This document shows, piece by piece, positions 57,101 through 64,000 of a stretch of DNA of 64,000 nt. The position numbers were made by a program, and so were the translations under genes. The notes beneath the pieces were generated by a model, which saw only the letters and a program-made list of their open reading frames with translations, did not search any database and was not told the origin of the DNA. This DNA is from Rhodobacter sp. 24-YEA-8 (GTDB lineage Bacteria > Pseudomonadota > Alphaproteobacteria > Rhodobacterales > Rhodobacteraceae). How positions within the stretch are numbered: position 1 is the stretch's first letter; every line of letters begins with the position of its first letter. The stretch is from positions 1,625,001 to 1,689,000 of the forward strand of contig NZ_FNSK01000001.1 of the NCBI RefSeq assembly GCF_900105075.1, in the 5' to 3' direction.

Positions 57101-57456
57101 CCGGCCATAAGCGTGCCCGCCCCATCGTCATGACCTCGATCGCGATGTCGGCAGGGATGCTGCCTTCGGCGCTTGGCGTGGGCGAAGGCGGCACCTTCCG
57201 CGCGCCGATGGCCATAGCGGTCACCGGCGGCATCATCGTCTCAACGGTCCTCAGCCTCGTGATCGTGCCGGCCTTCTACCTGATCATGGACGATATCTCG
57301 CGCCTCTTCGCCTGGATCTTCGGCCGCCTGATCGGCAGCCCGGAGCGCGAACCAGAGGCCCCACCAGCCGAAGAACTTGCTGCCCGCATCGAAACCCTCA
57401 GCAAAAGGCTCGACAGCCTCACCCCGGCACGACACCGCAGCCACGCCGCCGAATAA
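54166..57456 (+). CDS. RND-family efflux transporter permease
   Basis: 1096-residue proton-driven exporter of the AcrB/HAE type. Start MNFSAWAIRNPVAPILAF, ten nt after the adaptor stop; periplasmic loops in tandem, the TM4 pair of aspartates in GILVDDAIVEIENI, the repeat LLFRSVIQPITILASL and GIVTKNAILLIDFAIEMR. Periplasmic pore segments are of normal length. The C-terminus is extended by about 50 charged residues. Substrate unknown. Confidence 0.94.
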   Translation: MNFSAWAIRNPVAPILAFVLLMALGWQSFNRLPITRFPNIDLPLVSVTVAQAGAAPAELETQVSKEIEDAVAGLNGVKNVTSNISDGLSTTLIEFRMEIPTETAVQDVKDAIDRITGDLPADVETPIVTKVDVEGQAIQTFAVSSPAMTIEELSWFTDDTLTRALQGRPGVGQVSRYGGVDREIRVDLDPLRLGSYGITALAVSQQLAQTNADLGSGKTEFGGGEQAIRTLGNQQTVQGLADATIALPNGRFVRLSDLGEVRDGYSDPQSFVRQDGNPVVALAVYRSKGASEVSVAATVAEALTRVRADHPEVQISLIDDQVYYTQGNYQAALDTLIEGSILAVLVVLVFLRNWRATFIAAVALPLSAVPTFLVMDMIGFSLNLLSFLALTLATGILVDDAIVEIENIARHMRMGKSPWRASIDAADEIGLAVISTSATIIAVFVPVSFMPGIPGQYFMQFGLTVAVAVFFSLLVARLITPMMSAYIMRPKDADGHTDDHRDGPVMRFYMRLVRLSTGPARMGRWRFLARYLTLIFAIVLVTGSVIAMSRIPGNLFPPDDESRFTISVELPPGSGLAETDRVTDEMRAAIARTEGIEHILVTGGASPLGDRELRRATITVLLERRDVSLLRRLSDVMGQLPLIGSWATLPPSDTRTRPQDVIEAEVFARLATLPDIRAFKLGGPGGPGGRPLAYDILSPDADALNKAIEQLESALTGEPLLMNVSTEATLPRPEIRVTPRLDEAARLGVTTGAIAATLRTATIGDFDAALAKLSIDNRLIPIRVRLNDEARGDPDRLAALKVQTATGILVPLASVADITISQGPAQIKRLNRLRVAQIGADLAPGVALGDATARFEAVTAALDLPEGVILRPSGDAEIQAELLDSFANAMIMGLMLVLSVLILLFRSVIQPITILASLLLSVGGVAIALIITNNPVSMPVLIGILMLMGIVTKNAILLIDFAIEMRARGMERIAAVVEAGHKRARPIVMTSIAMSAGMLPSALGVGEGGTFRAPMAIAVTGGIIVSTVLSLVIVPAFYLIMDDISRLFAWIFGRLIGSPEREPEAPPAEELAARIETLSKRLDSLTPARHRSHAAE

Positions 57457-57531
57457 CCTTCCTCCTGGCCCGGATGCTCCGGGGGGAGGCCGAAGGCCGT
57501 GGGGGTCAGCGCCCCCAGCCTCGCTGGCCGC

Positions 57532-57957
57532 TCACACTTTGCGGCAGTAAAGCTCCAGCCGGTGATGGACGATCTCATAGCCCATCTCGGCCGCAATCCG
57601 TCGCTGCAGGTCCTCGATCTTTTCGCTGTGGAATTCGATGATCTCGCCGCTGTCGAGATCAAGGATATGATCGTGATGCCCCTGCGCCGCCACTTCGAAC
57701 CGGGCCGAGCCGTTCTCAAATGAATGGCGATGGATCACGCCCTCGCGCTCCAGCACTGTCAGCGTTCGGTACACGGTCGCCAAAGACACCGTGTCATCGA
57801 TCACCTGTGCGCGGCGGTGCAGCTCGGTCGCATCCGGATGATCGGCGGATTCGGTCAGGACCCGGACCAGCGCCTCGCGCTGCCGGGTCACCCGCACCCC
57901 GCCATCGCGGAGCGCCTGGGTCATTCTTGCTGCCTGATCGGAGTGTTTTGCTTTCAT
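57532..57957 (-). CDS. fur: Fur-family metal regulator (Fur/Mur)
   Basis: 141 residues: winged helix RVTRQREALVRVLTESADHPDATEL and SLATVYRTLTVLEREGVIHRHSF (shown in part), then the dimer/metal domain GHHDHILDLDSGEIIEFHSE and a C-terminus ending LYCRKV. Structural CxxC motifs are absent, as in alphaproteobacterial Fur, which often responds to manganese (Mur). Its relation to the Irr-controlled suf genes is indirect. Confidence 0.92.
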   Translation of the reverse strand: MKAKHSDQAARMTQALRDGGVRVTRQREALVRVLTESADHPDATELHRRAQVIDDTVSLATVYRTLTVLEREGVIHRHSFENGSARFEVAAQGHHDHILDLDSGEIIEFHSEKIEDLQRRIAAEMGYEIVHHRLELYCRKV

Positions 57958-58381
57958 GCCAGGACCTTACCATGTCCGTTCTCAGATGGAAACCGCAGTT
58001 GAGAATCCATCCACAGCTTCCTCGCATCCTGGGCGCATAGCCGCCGCTCCGGATGCCTGTGTGCCTCGATAGGATCCATCCGCACCCTGCGCGAAGCCGG
58101 GAACCAGCTGAAGACCATACCGACAATGGCCGAAAGGCGAATGCCATCAGGACCACCAGCGGATCAGCCTCTGCAAGCGTTACATCCGCCGTCTGGAGCC
58201 CCACCGCGGCAGAGGACTGGATTGCGTCACGTCAGGATGCGTCATTCCGCCTTGCAGCACCTGGCCCGGATGCCGCAGGTCGCCGACCGGAGGCCGTGTC
58301 GCCGTATCACGGCGGGTGCCGGTCAAGAACGGTATCGGAGTTTCAGCCCCCGAGGCGAAGATTTGACCTTCCCCGACCAGC
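57958..58381. other. Intergenic stretch between fur and the DUF2478 gene
   Basis: 424 nt with no supported gene on either strand. The frames present are Arg/Pro-rich shadows. It should hold the fur promoter near its left end, but no -35/-10 pair stands out. Confidence 0.5.
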
Positions 58382-58900
58382 TCAGACGGTTGCGAGCCGG
58401 GCCTGATGCGCTTCCAGCACCCAGGCGAAAACCTGATCAGCATCGCGGGGCAATTCCTCGGCATGGCCGGCGGCGTAGTTCAGGAAGCCTTCGAGGAAGT
58501 GATCCGCCATGCCGCAGAGCACGGGCTTGCCATCCCCAAGCGCCTCGGCCACGGAATCGGCGAGACCATGGCCGTCGGCCTCCTGCTTGCCGAATTTATT
58601 GACCATCAGCACATCCGCCGCGCCAAGCCGCTGCGCCACGATCACCGCCGCCTCTTCCAGCGCCGATGTGTCGAGCCGGCAGCCGGTCGCCGCGTCACCG
58701 CGGTCAAGGCTGATGCGGATCTGCGGCCCTTCGGGCAAAACCCAGAGATCCATGTCGCTTTTCGTGCGCCCCGGGCGCAGCGTATTGATCTGCACCGTGC
58801 CCGCCGGGGTCAGACCATGCGCGCTCAGGCGGCGCGCAACGTCCTGGAGCAGGAGGTCGGTTTCGCCCTCGGGGCCAGCAGAAATATAGCCGAGCTTCAT
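58382..58900 (-). CDS. DUF2478 protein (NTPase-like)
   Basis: 172 residues matching DUF2478: MKLGYISAGPEGETDLLLQD, LRPGRTKSDMDLWVLPEG, LDTSALEEAAVIVAQRL, VLMVNKFGKQEADGHGL (the conserved N-K-F-G-K-x-E), and PVLCGMADHFLEGFLNYA. Such proteins are related to THEP1-type NTPases and often near molybdenum genes; none is present here. Role unknown. Confidence 0.85.
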   Translation of the reverse strand: MKLGYISAGPEGETDLLLQDVARRLSAHGLTPAGTVQINTLRPGRTKSDMDLWVLPEGPQIRISLDRGDAATGCRLDTSALEEAAVIVAQRLGAADVLMVNKFGKQEADGHGLADSVAEALGDGKPVLCGMADHFLEGFLNYAAGHAEELPRDADQVFAWVLEAHQARLATV

Positions 58901-58966
58901 GGCAGCCTCTCAGGTCGATGCGTTATGTTTCAACAATTATATCGAACCTTTCTGGCAGGTAAAGCC

Positions 58967-60079
58967 TCAGCGCCGCACCAGCGCGTCCCGCAGCACCGAA
59001 AGCACCATATCCGGCGGCACATCATCGGCCACGAAAGCCTCGCCAATGCCGCGCGCAAGAATGAAGCGCAGCTTGCCGTCGACCACTTTCTTGTCCTGGC
59101 CCATCAGGCGCAAAAGCCCCTCGGCATCGGGAAGATCGCCTTCGATATCAGCCAGATCGGTCTTCATCCCCATCGCTTTGAGATGGGCGCGAACCCGGCT
59201 CGGCGCCTCCTGGGCGCAAAGCCCAAGCCGCTGCGACAGCTCGAATGCCAGCGCACAGCCGATGGCCACGCCCTCGCCATGCAAAAGCCGGCCGGAATAA
59301 CCGGTCGCGTTTTCCAGCGCGTGACAGAACGTATGGCCGAGGTTCAGAAGCGCGCGCTCGCCTTCTTCGGTCTCGTCGCGCTCGACGATCCCGGCCTTCA
59401 TCTCGACTGAACGCGTCACTGCCTTCAGCCGAGCCTCGCGGTCACCGCGCGCCAGCGCCGGACCCTCAGTTTCCAGCCAGTCAAAGAACAGCGGATCCCC
59501 TAGAAGGCCGTATTTCACCACCTCGCCATATCCGGCCAGAAAGTCGCGCGGTGTCAGCGTTTCCAGCACACCGATATCGGCCAGCACCAGTGAGGGCTGG
59601 TGAAAGGCGCCGACCAGGTTCTTGCCCTGGGGCGTGTTGATCCCGGTCTTGCCGCCGACAGAACTGTCGACCTGGGCCAGCAGCGAGGTCGGGATCTGCA
59701 CGAACCGAACGCCGCGACGCAGCACGGCCGCAGCGAAACCGACGAGATCCCCGATCACACCGCCGCCAAAAGCGACCACGACATCTTTGCGCTCGACCTT
59801 TTGCTCCAGCAGCCATTCGACGGTCTGCGACAGAGAGCTCCAGGACTTGGTCGCCTCGCCCGCCGGCAGTGCCATATGGGACATTTCAATGCCGATAATG
59901 GCAAGACCGGCCCTTAGCCGTTCCAGATGCAGCGCGCCGACCGTCTCATCGGTGACCACGGCCAGCTTCTTTCTGCGCAGCATCGGCAGGATTGCCGAAC
60001 CTGCATTATCGATCAGACCAGAGCCGATCCGAACCTCATAGGAGCGCTCGCCCAGATTGACCGGCACAATATTCAACAT
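58967..60079 (-). CDS. aroB: 3-dehydroquinate synthase
   Basis: Second step of the shikimate pathway. 370 residues: start MLNIVPVNLGERSYEVRIGS, NAD site FGGGVIGDLVGFAAAVLRRG, RFVQIPTSLLAQVDSSVGGK (zinc and phosphate region), NLGHTFCHALE and LLHGEGVAIG with the zinc histidines. The longer upstream frame overlaps aroK and is not used. Nineteen nt after aroK: an aroKB operon. Confidence 0.97.
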   Translation of the reverse strand: MLNIVPVNLGERSYEVRIGSGLIDNAGSAILPMLRRKKLAVVTDETVGALHLERLRAGLAIIGIEMSHMALPAGEATKSWSSLSQTVEWLLEQKVERKDVVVAFGGGVIGDLVGFAAAVLRRGVRFVQIPTSLLAQVDSSVGGKTGINTPQGKNLVGAFHQPSLVLADIGVLETLTPRDFLAGYGEVVKYGLLGDPLFFDWLETEGPALARGDREARLKAVTRSVEMKAGIVERDETEEGERALLNLGHTFCHALENATGYSGRLLHGEGVAIGCALAFELSQRLGLCAQEAPSRVRAHLKAMGMKTDLADIEGDLPDAEGLLRLMGQDKKVVDGKLRFILARGIGEAFVADDVPPDMVLSVLRDALVRR

Positions 60080-60098
60080 GTTCTTCTCCGGATTCCCG

Positions 60099-60653
60099 TC
60101 AGAGTTCTTCCAGCACATCGGGGCGCGTCACCAGCGCCCCGACGACCCGCGCCGCCATCTGTTCGACCGAAAGGCCGGCCGCCGAATCCACTTCCAGATC
60201 GGCAAGCCGGTAAGACGGCTCGCGCGCGGCACAAAGCTCCATAAGCGTCTGGCGCGGATTGGCGGTGCGCAGCAGGGGCCGCGTCGTCTTGTGCCGCACG
60301 CGCTGCCACAGGACTTCGGGCTCGGCCTTCAGCCAGACCGAGATCCCGTGTTCCGCAATCTGGTCGCGGTTGCGGACAGCCAGAAAGGCGCCGCCCCCGG
60401 TCGAGAGCACCGCCGGGCGGCCGCGCAACAGCCTGCCGATCACCTCGAATTCGCGGTCGCGAAAGAACGGCTCGCCATCGCGGTCAAAGATCTCGGCAAT
60501 GCTGCGATCCGCTGCTTTGACGATTTCCTCATCCGAATCGACAAAGGGCACTTTCAGCAGTTTCGCCAGCGCCGTTCCGACGGCGGTTTTCCCCGCCCCC
60601 ATCATACCGACCATGGCGACGGTCTTTTTCAGTCGATACATTGCCTTCACCAT
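60099..60653 (-). CDS. aroK: Shikimate kinase
   Basis: Fifth step of the shikimate pathway. 184 residues: Walker A MVGMMGAGKTAVG, shikimate-binding DSDEEI, FFRDREFEVI and STGGGAFLAVRNRD, and the lid RVRHKTTRPLL. The start at MVKAMYRLKKTV is chosen; MYRLKKT four codons later is possible. Operon with aroB. Confidence 0.96.
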   Translation of the reverse strand: MVKAMYRLKKTVAMVGMMGAGKTAVGTALAKLLKVPFVDSDEEIVKAADRSIAEIFDRDGEPFFRDREFEVIGRLLRGRPAVLSTGGGAFLAVRNRDQIAEHGISVWLKAEPEVLWQRVRHKTTRPLLRTANPRQTLMELCAAREPSYRLADLEVDSAAGLSVEQMAARVVGALVTRPDVLEEL

Positions 60654-60839
60654 CGCGTGAACGCGGCGGGGATCACGGTAAGCCGCCGCGCTTTTCGTTC
60701 TCCAATGGCGTGATCTTGGCCGGAAAGCCATATATATTCACCCGGCGGGCAGACGATCAGGCGGGAAAAGGACCGGATCGGCAGGAATTACCTGTCCGCG
60801 AGGCAGCGCTGAGACAGGCGAATACAAAGGGACTGGTTT

Positions 60840-60974
60840 ATGGGGCGGATTATCAAGGCATTGCTGGTTCTGGCGATTCTCGGCTTTGCGGCGCTGGCCG
60901 CCTATGCCTATCTCGTCGATATGACACCGACACCGGCCGAAGTGACAAAACCTGTGGTGCTGGATGCGAGTTGA
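60840..60974 (+). CDS. 44-residue single-helix membrane protein
   Basis: MGRIIKALLVLAILGFAALA then AYAYLVDMTPTPAEVTKPVV and a short end LDAS: a single membrane helix with a short periplasmic tail. It overlaps the next gene by 11 nt and is divergent from aroK. Too short for most gene finders. No function known. Confidence 0.6.
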   Translation: MGRIIKALLVLAILGFAALAAYAYLVDMTPTPAEVTKPVVLDAS

Positions 60975-62610
60975 TCGCTTTTGCGCGCTGCTGCCGCGGG
61001 CGATTTCCCGATCCGCGCCGCATCCCGGCGCCGGGAGGGCTCTGCGCCGGCTGATGGCGTCGGGGGTCGTTGGCCTCGCCTGCAGCATGGGCAGCGCTCC
61101 GGCTTTTGCGGCCGGTGATGATCCGCTGTCGGCGATCGACTGGCTGTCACAATCAGTCAGCACGCCGGGCGCGGGCAAAGCAGGCAAACCTGCCGGTCCG
61201 GTCAAGACCATCGAGCCACCGGTGACCAGCGAAGGCGCGCTGCCGGTGACGGTGTCGTCAACCTCGCTCGATATCCCCTCGCCCGATTCCGTCGGGCTGA
61301 TTTCCCCGGCGGTCTCGGGCCTGCCGCGCAATCTCTGGGGCGCGGGCCTCTCGGATGAGATTGCCCGCGCCGTGATCCGCGACCGGATGGAAAGCCTGCC
61401 GGCGCTCCGCCAGCTTTTCCTGACCATGTTGCTGGCCGAAGCCGATCCGCCGATTGACGCCGGCAATGACGGGCGCCTGCTTCTGGCCCGGATCGACAAG
61501 CTTTTGCAGATCGGCGCGCTGGAACAGGCAGCGGCGCTGATCGACATTGCAGGGGATGGGACACCCGATCTGTTCCGCCGCGCCTTCGACATCGCGATCC
61601 TGACCGGGCGCGAGGACAAGGCCTGCGAGAGGATGCAAAAGGCCCCGGGTCTGGCACCGACACTGCCCGCCCATGTCTTTTGCCTCGCCCGTGGCGGGGA
61701 ATGGGATGCGGCCGCGCTGACCCTGACCAGCGCCGATAAGCTTGGCGATGTCGACAAGGCGCAGACCGCGCTGTTGTCGCGCTTTCTTGACCCCGATCTT
61801 TTCGAGGCCGATGCCGTGCCACCGCCGCCCAGCCCGGTGACACCGCTGGACTGGAAGCTTTACGAAGCGATTGGCGAGACCATGCCCACGGGGCGGATGC
61901 CCATTGCCTTCGCCTATGCCGAGATCGGACCGCAATCGGGCTGGAAGGCCCAGATCGAGGCGGCCGAGCGGCTGACCCGCGCCGGAACCATCGCCCCCAA
62001 TGTCCTGCTCGGGCTTTATACCGAACGCGACGCGGCGGCGTCGGGCGGGGTCTGGGACCGGGTCGATGCGTTCCAGGCCTTCGATGCGGCAATGCAGTCG
62101 AAAGACAAGACCCGGATTGCAGCGACATTGCCGCCGGTCTGGGCGAGGATGCAGGAAGCCGAGCTCGAAGTGCCCTTCGCCTCGCTTTACGGCCCCCCCC
62201 TGGCGGCGCTGGATCTGCCGCCGGATGTCGCGCGGATCGCCTTCCGCATCGGATTGCTGTCACCGCAATACGAGGCCATCGCCAGCGCGCATAAGGCGCT
62301 GGACGAGACCGAGATCTTCCTGACGGGGCTGGCGCTTGGCGATATTACTGGGCTGCGTGCGCCGGATATGATGGGCCGCGCCATCGCCCCGGCCTTCCTG
62401 ACGCCGGAAATCTCCGACGAGGCGCGTATGCTTCTGGAAGGGATGCGGCTTGGCGAGGCGATTTTGCTGGCGATTGAAGACATCCAGCGTGGCGTTGACG
62501 GCAATGTTTCGGGGGTGACACGCGGCCTGTCACTGCTGCGCAAGGTGAAGCTGGAAAATGTCGCCCGCCGCACCGCGCTGGAACTGATGATCCTCGAGCG
62601 GCGGGGCTGA
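60964..62610 (+). CDS. Conserved-type exported helical-repeat protein of unknown function
   Basis: 548 residues. A signal sequence follows a basic start (LMASGVVGLACSMGSAPAFAAG), then a Pro/Ser/Thr-rich linker and a long alpha-helical region (LLARIDKLLQIGALEQAAAL, MQKAPGLAPTLPAHVFCLAR, ALTLTSADKLGDVDKAQTAL) reminiscent of TPR/SEL1 solenoids. The gene lies between the 44-residue membrane protein and xerD, with 4 nt to the latter. I do not recognise the family. Confidence 0.72.
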   Translation: MRVDRFCALLPRAISRSAPHPGAGRALRRLMASGVVGLACSMGSAPAFAAGDDPLSAIDWLSQSVSTPGAGKAGKPAGPVKTIEPPVTSEGALPVTVSSTSLDIPSPDSVGLISPAVSGLPRNLWGAGLSDEIARAVIRDRMESLPALRQLFLTMLLAEADPPIDAGNDGRLLLARIDKLLQIGALEQAAALIDIAGDGTPDLFRRAFDIAILTGREDKACERMQKAPGLAPTLPAHVFCLARGGEWDAAALTLTSADKLGDVDKAQTALLSRFLDPDLFEADAVPPPPSPVTPLDWKLYEAIGETMPTGRMPIAFAYAEIGPQSGWKAQIEAAERLTRAGTIAPNVLLGLYTERDAAASGGVWDRVDAFQAFDAAMQSKDKTRIAATLPPVWARMQEAELEVPFASLYGPPLAALDLPPDVARIAFRIGLLSPQYEAIASAHKALDETEIFLTGLALGDITGLRAPDMMGRAIAPAFLTPEISDEARMLLEGMRLGEAILLAIEDIQRGVDGNVSGVTRGLSLLRKVKLENVARRTALELMILERRG

Positions 62611-62614
62611 GCCG

Positions 62615-63601
62615 ATGACAGGCCCGACAGCTGGCACAAAAGGGGGGAAACCGCCGGTCAATCCGGCCTGGCGCTGGATCTCGACCTTTCTCGATGCCAT
62701 CGCAGCCGAAGCTGGCGCGGCGCGCAATACCAGCCTTGCCTATGGCCGCGACCTCAGGGATTTCGCCGAATGGGTTGCGGCCGAGGGGCATGATATCGCG
62801 ACGCTCGACCGTATGACCATCGAGGCCTATCTGGTCCATTGCGACGCCCAGGGGCTTTCGGCCGCAACACGCGCGCGGCGGCTCTCGTCGATTCGCCAGC
62901 TCTACCGTTTCGCTTTTGAGGAAGGCTGGCGCGAGGACAATCCCGGGCTGCGGATTTCCGGCCCCGGCAAATCGAAAAGCCTGCCGAAGACGCTTTCGGT
63001 CGAAGAGATCACCCGGCTGCTGGATGCCGCAGCCGGACATGGCCGCAGCCCGGCAGACCGGCTGCGCAACACAGCCCTGATGGAGCTGCTTTATGCCACC
63101 GGCATGCGGGTGAGCGAGCTGGTGACCCTGCCCCAGGCGGCAGTGCGCGGCAATCCGGCGATGATCCTTGTCCGCGGCAAGGGCGATAAAGAACGGATGG
63201 TGCCGCTCTCGCCCCCGGCGCGCGCGGCGGTTGCGGACTGGCTGACCGCGTTGGACACGCGCGAGGCCGCCCAGAAAGCCGCTGGCCAGCCCGTATCGAA
63301 ATACCTCTTTCCGGGCAGTGGCGCAGACGGGCATATGACCCGGCAAAGCTTTTTCGTGCTGATCAAGGCCATGGCGGTTGCCGCCGGGATCTCGCCGGCA
63401 AAGGTCACTCCGCATGTGCTGCGCCACGCTTTCGCGACGCATCTTCTGGCAGGGGGCGCCGATCTGCGGGTGATCCAGACGCTTTTGGGTCATGCCGATC
63501 TGGGCACCACCGAGATCTATACCCATGTGCTGGAAGATGAGCTGAAAGACCTCGTCTATAATCACCATCCGCTGGCGAAACTGCCGGGAAAACCTGGCTG
63601 A
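62615..63601 (+). CDS. xerD: Tyrosine recombinase XerD
   Basis: Chromosome-dimer resolution recombinase acting with XerC at dif. 328 residues, all catalytic residues present: Arg165 in TGMRVSEL, Lys in VRGKGDKER, His267 and Arg270 in HVLRHAFATH, His293 in LLGHADLGTTE and Tyr302 in IYTHVLEDEL. N-terminal core-binding domain (residues 20-110) with SLAYGRDLRDF. Length slightly above Escherichia coli XerD (298). Confidence 0.95.
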   Translation: MTGPTAGTKGGKPPVNPAWRWISTFLDAIAAEAGAARNTSLAYGRDLRDFAEWVAAEGHDIATLDRMTIEAYLVHCDAQGLSAATRARRLSSIRQLYRFAFEEGWREDNPGLRISGPGKSKSLPKTLSVEEITRLLDAAAGHGRSPADRLRNTALMELLYATGMRVSELVTLPQAAVRGNPAMILVRGKGDKERMVPLSPPARAAVADWLTALDTREAAQKAAGQPVSKYLFPGSGADGHMTRQSFFVLIKAMAVAAGISPAKVTPHVLRHAFATHLLAGGADLRVIQTLLGHADLGTTEIYTHVLEDELKDLVYNHHPLAKLPGKPG

Positions 63602-63828
63602 TCCGTACGGGTCATGCCCCTGCCCCCCACGGCTGAGACACGAAAACCCGGCACTTCAGTGTGTTCGTGCCACAGGCCGGGCCCTGCCTCCTGGCGAATT
63701 TGATCCTGATCAATTCATCGTTGCGGCCCTTCGCCGCGCCCGCTAAACACGGATCAGCAAGGGAATGAGGCCCCAGCCACTGGCGTAAGCCCGGGCGTGG
63801 GGCCGAAGTGCAATAGCGGGAGACGCCT

Positions 63829-64000
63829 ATGGCGGATGCAGCCATCCACGGGCATGACCATGACAAGCGCGGATTTTTCGTCCGCTGGTTCATGTCCACC
63901 AACCACAAAGATATCGGGATTCTCTATCTGTTCACGGCGGCAATCGTCGGGCTGATCTCGGTCATCTTCACCGTCTATATGCGGATGGAGCTGATGGAGC
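63829..64000 (+). CDS. ctaD: Cytochrome c oxidase subunit I, N-terminal part (3' end outside window)
   Basis: First 57 residues of the aa3-type oxidase subunit [21 protein letters not shown] then [20 protein letters not shown] and a first membrane helix. The STNHKDIG motif is diagnostic. GGGAG precedes the ATG by 7 nt. The gene runs off the right edge. Confidence 0.95.
   Translation, partial: MADAAIHGHDHDKRGFFVRWFMSTNHKDIGILYLFTAAIVGLISVIFTVYMRMELME

Noticed and set aside
57794..58204. Minus-strand frame in the fur-DUF2478 gap
   Set aside because: No domain; it overlaps the fur gene and is Arg/Trp/Gly-rich.

Overview
The window looks like chromosomal DNA of an alphaproteobacterium of the Rhodobacteraceae/Paracoccaceae (Rhodobacter-like) group. 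The support is the high G+C content, a one-operon SUF system run by an IscR-type and probably an Irr-type regulator, an Irr-like 17-bp palindrome, a eukaryote-type NADP isocitrate dehydrogenase, an NDUFA12-type complex I accessory protein, an alphaproteobacterial Fur/Mur protein and a tad pilus locus in which an OmpA-like lipoprotein takes the CpaD position. The species cannot be named from the sequence alone.

Layout. 1-7.1 kb: end of accC, aat, DUF2155, an MlaD-like MCE protein, an NDUFA12 homologue, clpX, clpP, an orphan EnvZ-like kinase and an MBL hydrolase. 7.2-10.8 kb: tRNA-Asn, an IS3-family element, and the remnant of a serine-recombinase element lodged in the 3' end of tRNA-Arg(CCG). 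10.9-19.45 kb: a leftward Fe-S assembly operon (iscR, cysteine desulfurase, sufB, a methyltransferase-like gene, sufC, sufD, two YIP1 membrane proteins, sufS). Its promoter overlaps an Irr-like box, and its long leader carries a 12-bp tandem repeat. 19.5-26.6 kb: housekeeping genes (alpha/beta hydrolase, map, HD phosphohydrolase, icd, Hint protein, typA). 26.6-29.86 kb: decayed prophage or integrative element with a dead tyrosine integrase. Next to it is a tRNA-Leu(UAA) gene at 29861-30213 that is interrupted by a 266-nt group I intron.

30.4-44.3 kb: GNAT protein, lytic transglycosylase, then a tad/Flp pilus locus: two small prepilin-like proteins, cpaB, cpaC, an ompA-like gene, cpaE, cpaF, tadB, tadC, two TPR lipoproteins, a prepilin peptidase and an AAA ATPase. 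44.4-46.7 kb: a second degraded island at tRNA-Val(CAC), holding a phage head-tail connector gene, small AT-rich ORFs, the 5' end of an OLD-like ATPase, a frameshifted IS5-type element and the 5' end of a tyrosine integrase. 46.8-64 kb: HU-like protein, lon, an unknown membrane protein, tgt, a tetR-MFP-RND efflux operon, fur, DUF2478, aroB, aroK, two unknown genes, xerD and the start of ctaD.

How it fits together: iron and Fe-S control (Irr-like box, an IscR without the usual cysteines, Fur), protein quality control (ClpXP, Lon) and surface attachment (tad) are the main conserved themes. Four tRNA genes mark the spots where mobile DNA has entered or decayed. The most unusual object is the intron-containing tRNA-Leu(UAA).
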